From NCBI GenBank assembly GCA_002367255.1, contig DFBD01000186.1:1504-21613 (forward strand): a stretch of 20,110 nt of DNA, read 5' to 3'. A program made the translations under genes and the position numbers. Shown in pieces: positions 16,150-20,110 of this stretch. The notes beneath the pieces are model-generated. The model did not search any database. It was not told the DNA's origin and saw only the letters and a program-made list of their open reading frames with translations. Within the stretch, counting starts at the first letter, position 1, and each line of letters opens with the position of its first letter. The DNA is from Rhodobacterales bacterium UBA3089. Lineage in GTDB: Bacteria > Pseudomonadota > Alphaproteobacteria > Rhodobacterales > Rhodobacteraceae.

Positions 16150-17009
16150 TTTCATACGCAGATCCATCGCCCTCGCTGCTTCGGTATCGATTTGAGCGTC
16201 TGTGGTTGAAGCCGTCTGTGCGCCAGTTGATGCGCTTGTGGCTGCCCCTCGGTGTTGTTGGCTTGTCGATTTGGATGGCATTCAATAATGCTGCGGTTCG
16301 TCAGACTGTGCAAGTGAAGGGTGCCCAAATGTATGAAGCACTGGCAGCGCGACCGGAGCTTCAGGTAACGCATGTGGTATTTTCTGATGTCTCCGATGAT
16401 TTGCAGCAACAGATTTTGACGGTTACAGGGGTGGAATTGCCGGTCAGTTCGCTGGAGCTGGACGTTGGTGCGCTTAAACAAGCCGTAGAAACGCTGGACG
16501 CTGTTAAAACGGCACAGGTTCGGGTGCTGGGGGGCGGGACGCTTGAAATTCTGACGGTCGAGCGTGATCCGGTCGTGGTCTGGCGTGATGGCGATACGTT
16601 GCGGCTGGTTGATAGCGAGGGGCATCGTGTGGCGGATATTGCTCGGCGCTCGGCTCGTGGGGACCTTCCGTTGATTGTGGGCCTTGGGGCTGGACTGAAT
16701 GTTTCTGAAGCCATGAATCTTGTGCGCGTGGCCGACCCGATTTCTGATCGTGTCCGTGGGCTGGTTCGTGTTGGCGAGCGGCGCTGGGATTTGGTGTTGG
16801 ATCGCGGGCAAACGATCATGTTGCCAGAACACGGTGCCGTCAGCGCAATGCGTCGCGTAATTGCCCTGCACCAAGCCGAAGATTTGCTGAACCGAGATGT
16901 AGTAACCGTAGATATGCGCAACGGTGAACGCCCCGTTTTGCGCCTGACTGACGAAGCCATTACCGAGTTGCGCCGTTTGCGCACCCAAGTCCGAGGAGAG
17001 GACGCATGA
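16137..17009 (+). CDS. ftsQ: Cell division protein FtsQ
   Basis: With ATG 16137 the protein has 290 residues. GGAGGA (16125-16130) lies 6 nt upstream and inside ddl; an upstream in-frame start at 16110 would run 40 nt into ddl and lacks a site. It has a cytoplasmic N-terminus of about 33 residues, one transmembrane segment (about 34-50, LWLPLGVVGLSIWMAF), a POTRA domain (about 75-145, from LQVTHVVFSDVSDD to LEILTVERDP) and a periplasmic beta domain to the end. The VERDPVVVWRDGDTLRLVDSEG stretch is characteristic. FtsQ links FtsL and FtsB to the early divisome. Its stop overlaps ftsA as ATGA. Confidence 0.94.
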   Translation: MRTIVSYADPSPSLLRYRFERLWLKPSVRQLMRLWLPLGVVGLSIWMAFNNAAVRQTVQVKGAQMYEALAARPELQVTHVVFSDVSDDLQQQILTVTGVELPVSSLELDVGALKQAVETLDAVKTAQVRVLGGGTLEILTVERDPVVVWRDGDTLRLVDSEGHRVADIARRSARGDLPLIVGLGAGLNVSEAMNLVRVADPISDRVRGLVRVGERRWDLVLDRGQTIMLPEHGAVSAMRRVIALHQAEDLLNRDVVTVDMRNGERPVLRLTDEAITELRRLRTQVRGEDA

Positions 17010-18346
17010 CCCCAAGTCTTTTTGAAATGCAGCGCGAGATGCGTACCCGCCGCGAGGCCGCCGTGCGGCGTGGAGTGGTTGCCATTCTGGATATCGGAAC
17101 CTCCAAGGTTGCCTGTCTGGTCTTGCAATTTGCCCCGAACGTAAATGCGGAGCCAAGTATTTCGGATGCCGTGACGGTGCCGACGATGGGGGCCTTTAGG
17201 GTGGTCGGCGTTGGTACGACGCGGTCGCGTGGTGTGCGCTTTGGCGAAATTGCGGTGATGGACGAAACCGAAAAGGCTATTCGCACGGCGGTGCAGCGGG
17301 CACAGAAAATGGCAGGCGTTCGGGTAGATGACGTGATTGTCAGCTTTTCTGGCGGGCGTCCACGGTCTTACGGTTTAAGTGGTGAGATTAACGTTGAAAA
17401 CGGTGAAGTGAGCGAGCGCGATATTGGCCATGCAATGGCTGCGTGTGATGTGCCGCCTTATGGTGAAAGTCGTCAACCGATATCGGCGATGCCGGTCAGT
17501 TTTACGCTGGATCATCAGCCAGGCTTGGCTGACCCGCGCGGGCAAATTGGCAACAAACTGGCCGTAGATATGCATATGCTGACTGTTAACGACACGGTTG
17601 TGCAGAACCTTTTGCATTGTGTGAAGCGCTGCGACCTGGAATTGGCGGGCTTGTCGGTTTCCTCTTTCGCTAGTGGTCTTTCCAGCCTTGTCGAAAACGA
17701 ACAGGAACTCGGCGCGGCATGTATCGATATGGGGGCAGGGTCCACAGGAATTTCGGTTTTCATCAAGAAACAACTGATTTACGCAGATGCCGTTCGGCTG
17801 GGTGGCGATCATATCACCAACGATATTCGCCAAGGTTTACAGGTTGACGGCACCGTAGCCGAGCGCATCAAAACTCTGCATGGCGGGGTTGTTGCGACTG
17901 GAATGGATGATCGCGAAATGATCGAGGTTCCAAACCCGATGGCGCAATGGGAAAATGACCGACGGCATGTCTCGCGTTCCGAACTTATCGGCGTTATGCG
18001 GCCGCGCGTCGAGGAAATTCTTGAAGAGGTACGCGAGCGCCTAGATGCATCTGGTTTCGAGTATTTGCCAAGTCAACAGATCGTCCTGACTGGCGGCTCT
18101 AGTCAAATACAAGGTATTGACGAGTTGGCTACCCGCATTCTTGGACGACGTTGCCGGATTGGTAAACCGATACGGGTTATGGGGTTGCCACAGGCCGCAA
18201 CAGGGCCGGGATTTGCGGCGGCTGTTGGTCTGGCTTTGCACGCCAGCCATCCGCAAGACGAATGTTGGGACTTCGAAATGCCAGCCGACCGGATCGGCAA
18301 ACGCAAAGTGCGCCGTGCTATGCGCTGGTTTCGTAATAACTGGTGA
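17006..18346 (+). CDS. ftsA: Cell division protein FtsA
   Basis: This 446-residue actin-like ATPase anchors FtsZ to the membrane and recruits later division proteins. The phosphate-1 motif AILDIGTSKVACLV (26-39), the phosphate-2 region AACIDMGAGSTGISVF, and the adenosine motif IVLTGGSSQIQGI near residue 360 are present. The C-terminal stretch KRKVRRAMRWFRNNW (432-446) is a basic amphipathic helix of the type that binds the inner membrane. The N-terminal extension of about 24 charged residues before the first strand is usual in alphaproteobacteria. GAGGAGAGG (16993-17001) precedes the ATG, which overlaps the ftsQ stop. A 178-nt gap separates it from ftsZ. Confidence 0.97.
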   Translation: MTPSLFEMQREMRTRREAAVRRGVVAILDIGTSKVACLVLQFAPNVNAEPSISDAVTVPTMGAFRVVGVGTTRSRGVRFGEIAVMDETEKAIRTAVQRAQKMAGVRVDDVIVSFSGGRPRSYGLSGEINVENGEVSERDIGHAMAACDVPPYGESRQPISAMPVSFTLDHQPGLADPRGQIGNKLAVDMHMLTVNDTVVQNLLHCVKRCDLELAGLSVSSFASGLSSLVENEQELGAACIDMGAGSTGISVFIKKQLIYADAVRLGGDHITNDIRQGLQVDGTVAERIKTLHGGVVATGMDDREMIEVPNPMAQWENDRRHVSRSELIGVMRPRVEEILEEVRERLDASGFEYLPSQQIVLTGGSSQIQGIDELATRILGRRCRIGKPIRVMGLPQAATGPGFAAAVGLALHASHPQDECWDFEMPADRIGKRKVRRAMRWFRNNW

Positions 18347-18353
18347 AACAGTG

Positions 18354-18381
18354 TTTAGGCGTAATGTCGCCAAATTATACT
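18354..18381 (+). promoter_or_regulatory. Candidate ftsZ promoter with overlapping small inverted repeat
   Basis: TATACT (18376-18381, 5 of 6) is a good -10, but the best -35, TTTAGG (18354-18359, 16-bp spacer), matches at only 3 of 6. Between them GGCG (18358-18361) and CGCC (18368-18371) form an inverted repeat around TAATGT, which could bind a regulator. A start near 18388 would give a ftsZ leader of about 135 nt. No full TTAA-N7-TTAA CtrA-type site is seen here. Confidence 0.33.
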
Positions 18382-18394
18382 AAATAGAGGGGCG

Positions 18395-18412
18395 CCTACA
18401 GGATATTGTAGG
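18395..18412 (+). other. Hairpin in the ftsZ leader
   Basis: CCTACA (18395-18400) and TGTAGG (18407-18412) form a 6-bp stem around GGATAT. It is followed by an A-rich stretch rather than T residues, so it is not a terminator of ftsA. It would lie near the 5' end of a transcript from the candidate ftsZ promoter and might protect it. Confidence 0.35.
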
Positions 18413-18485
18413 AAAACCCACAAAAAAAGGTGACGGACAGCTAAGTTTGGGGTACGGTCAGGAATCAGCAGAACTAAATTTGAAA

Positions 18486-18502
18486 TCCCCACATCAAGGG
18501 GA
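18486..18502 (+). other. Hairpin just upstream of the ftsZ ribosome site
   Basis: TCCCC (18486-18490) and GGGGA (18498-18502) pair around a 7-nt loop. The stem ends 8 nt before the AGGCGGA Shine-Dalgarno (18511-18517). It does not cover the site itself but could affect ribosome standby or RNase access. Confidence 0.35.
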
Positions 18503-18524
18503 AGCATAACAGGCGGAAAATATC

Positions 18525-19979
18525 ATGGCTTTGAATCTTAGCATGCCGGATCAACCCGATCTGAGGCCTCGTATTACAGTATTTGGTGTTGGTGGCGCGG
18601 GTGGTAACGCAGTTAATAATATGATCGAAAAAGCACTGGAGGGCGCGGATTTTGTAGTCGCGAACACAGATGCGCAGGCGTTGCAGCAAAGCAATGCTAC
18701 TTCCAAGCTTCAGATTGGCACGAAGGTGACCGAAGGTCTTGGCGCGGGTGCGCGGCCCGAAGTCGGTGCCGCTGCTGCCGAAGAAAACCTTGAAGAAATC
18801 GTCGATATGCTGGCTGGCGCACACATGTGTTTCATTACCGCCGGTATGGGCGGGGGTACCGGAACGGGTGCTGCGCCGATTATCGCGGCGGCGGCGCGTG
18901 AATTAGGTGTTCTGACGGTTGGTGTTGTAACCAAACCATTCCAGTTTGAAGGTGCGCGCCGGATGCGCCAAGCTGAAGAAGGTGTGGCAGCTTTGCAAAA
19001 AGTTGTTGATACGCTGATCATTATTCCAAACCAGAACCTCTTCCGCCTTGCGAACGAGAAAACCACGTTCACCGAGGCTTTTGCATTGGCGGATGATGTT
19101 CTTTACCAAGGCGTCAAAGGGGTGACCGACCTGATGATCCGCCCCGGTATTATTAACCTCGACTTCGCCGATGTGCGTTCCGTAATGGACGAGATGGGCA
19201 AAGCGATGATGGGTACTGGCGAGGCTTCTGGCGAAGATCGCGCCATTCAGGCCGCCGAGAAGGCAATCGCCAACCCATTGCTGGACGAAATTTCGTTGCG
19301 CGGCGCGCGCGGTGTGTTGATCAACATCACCGGCAGCCACGATTTGACATTGTTCGAATTGGACGAAGCGGCAAACCGCATTCGTGAAGAGGTGGACGCA
19401 GATGCCCATATCATCGTGGGCTCCACGCTTGACCCTTCTATGGAGGGGGTAATGCGCGTTTCTGTTGTGGCAACGGGTATTGATGTGGCCGAGGGTGTCA
19501 ACCCGGTGCATGCGCCGCGGCGCAGTATGGCGGAACCATTGGTTCTGGATCAAGCTCCGGCAGAAATGGTGGAACCTGAAGTTGTTGCCGAACCTGAAGC
19601 CGAACTGGTTGCTGATAGCCCCGAAGAGAACCTTGGAACATTGTTTGATGAAGCACCGGTAGGTGACACCGTGGAGATTTCCGAGGTTAACGATTCTTCG
19701 TCGGATGCACTGCGACGTTTACGAGCAGCGGTTGCCAAGGTTCCCCTTGAAGAAGATGAACCTGAGGTCGAGAAAGAACCAGAGGCCGAAGTGCAGGGAC
19801 GGTTTGCGATCAACAATCTGATCAATCGCATGACAGGCCATGGCCCGAATACGGATGTTGCACCAGTACGGCGCCAGCCATCGTTTCACGAGCCAGAGCC
19901 TCGGACTTATGAAGATATCAACGAAGAAGAAGTGGATCGCGTAGAGATCCCAGCATTTTTGCGGCGTCAAGCCAACTAG
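18525..19979 (+). CDS. ftsZ: Cell division protein FtsZ
   Basis: The 484-residue tubulin-like GTPase forms the Z ring. The core shows [13 protein letters not shown] (21-33), NTDAQAL (47-53), the tubulin signature GMGGGTGTG (107-115), PNQNLFR (168-174) and the T7 loop NLDFADV (211-217). The core ends near residue 325. An acidic, low-complexity linker of about 140 residues follows, broken by two basic or hydrophobic segments, [13 protein letters not shown] (395-407) and [14 protein letters not shown] (425-438). The conserved C-terminal peptide [12 protein letters not shown] (473-484) binds FtsA and other partners. AGGCGGA (18511-18517) lies 7 nt before the ATG. The long linker is normal for alphaproteobacteria. 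A strong terminator follows 19 nt after the stop. Confidence 0.98.
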   Translation: MALNLSMPDQPDLRPRITVFGVGGAGGNAVNNMIEKALEGADFVVANTDAQALQQSNATSKLQIGTKVTEGLGAGARPEVGAAAAEENLEEIVDMLAGAHMCFITAGMGGGTGTGAAPIIAAAARELGVLTVGVVTKPFQFEGARRMRQAEEGVAALQKVVDTLIIIPNQNLFRLANEKTTFTEAFALADDVLYQGVKGVTDLMIRPGIINLDFADVRSVMDEMGKAMMGTGEASGEDRAIQAAEKAIANPLLDEISLRGARGVLINITGSHDLTLFELDEAANRIREEVDADAHIIVGSTLDPSMEGVMRVSVVATGIDVAEGVNPVHAPRRSMAEPLVLDQAPAEMVEPEVVAEPEAELVADSPEENLGTLFDEAPVGDTVEISEVNDSSSDALRRLRAAVAKVPLEEDEPEVEKEPEAEVQGRFAINNLINRMTGHGPNTDVAPVRRQPSFHEPEPRTYEDINEEEVDRVEIPAFLRRQAN

Positions 19980-19998
19980 ATATCGCATTATTTTCAAT

Positions 19999-20031
19999 AA
20001 AACAGGCGCTTGATATTCAAGCGCCTGTTTT
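19999..20031 (+). terminator. Rho-independent terminator after ftsZ
   Basis: Arms 19999-20013 and 20017-20031 form a perfect 15-bp inverted repeat around TAT. The stem runs from AAAACAGGCGCTTGA outward, so the plus-strand product ends in TTTT. Because the left arm begins with AAAA, it should also work on the minus strand. It ends the dcw transcript. Confidence 0.9.
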
Positions 20032-20110
20032 CGTTTATAGGTATGAGTTTGCTGAGTATTACGGATGTTGCAAAACGTCACAAAGATTGAGTTGCCCTGC
20101 ACGTCAATCC

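Noticed and set aside
16152..17156. Long minus-strand open frame of over 300 codons opposite ftsQ and the ftsA start
   Set aside because: It is a shadow of ftsQ codon bias. It has no recognisable domain and lies wholly opposite confident genes. Similar frames opposite rsmH-ftsI (2571-3530), mraY (8020-8955) and murC-murB (13687-14646) were dropped for the same reason.
20043..20090. 15-codon ORF (MSLLSITDVAKRHKD) after the ftsZ terminator
   Set aside because: There is no convincing Shine-Dalgarno and no known match. An ORF this short is expected by chance. The 79 nt after the terminator are best left unassigned; lpxC often follows ftsZ but is not visible here.

Overview
The window is an almost complete division and cell wall (dcw) cluster of an alphaproteobacterium, most likely a marine-type member of Rhodobacterales (Rhodobacteraceae) with moderate G+C. 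This placement is an inference. It rests on the MraZ N-terminus (MARRFRGKSVHKVD), the FtsZ tail ending in [11 protein letters not shown], the gene order, and the long mraZ leader, which resembles the UpsM leader described in Rhodobacter.

Left end (1-953, minus strand): a small operon read away from dcw. It holds an ArsR-type regulator, an SRPBCC/AHSA1-like protein that overlaps it by 8 nt, and the N-terminal 53 codons of a DUF1761-type membrane protein cut by the window edge. The arsR promoter appears to place transcription start at or next to the ATG, so the mRNA may be leaderless.

Control region (954-1446): 493 nt without a protein gene but dense in signals. Two arrays of TGG-type repeats at 10-bp pitch match the operator pattern known for MraZ. 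One lies on the plus strand (1024-1058) and one on the minus strand (1158-1213). The second covers the likely dcw promoter. Downstream is a leader of about 200 nt ending in a 14-bp hairpin with a short T-run, probably a UpsM-like leader RNA with partial termination before mraZ.

Cluster (1447-19979, plus strand): mraZ, rsmH, ftsL, ftsI, murE, murF, mraY, murD, ftsW, murG, murC, murB, ddl, ftsQ, ftsA, ftsZ. Most junctions overlap (ATGA, GTGA, TAATG, TGATG), which indicates translational coupling. The Mur ligases, Ddl, MraY and MurG build lipid II. FtsW and FtsI polymerise and crosslink it at the septum. FtsL and FtsQ belong to the divisome scaffold, and FtsA anchors FtsZ. Two wider gaps, before ftsW (154 nt) and before ftsZ (178 nt), carry candidate internal promoters and small inverted repeats. 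A strong bidirectional-looking terminator (19999-20031) closes the cluster. The last 79 nt hold no recognisable gene.

All genes look intact. I see no mobile element, tRNA, rRNA or CRISPR. The least ordinary part is the 954-1446 control region.
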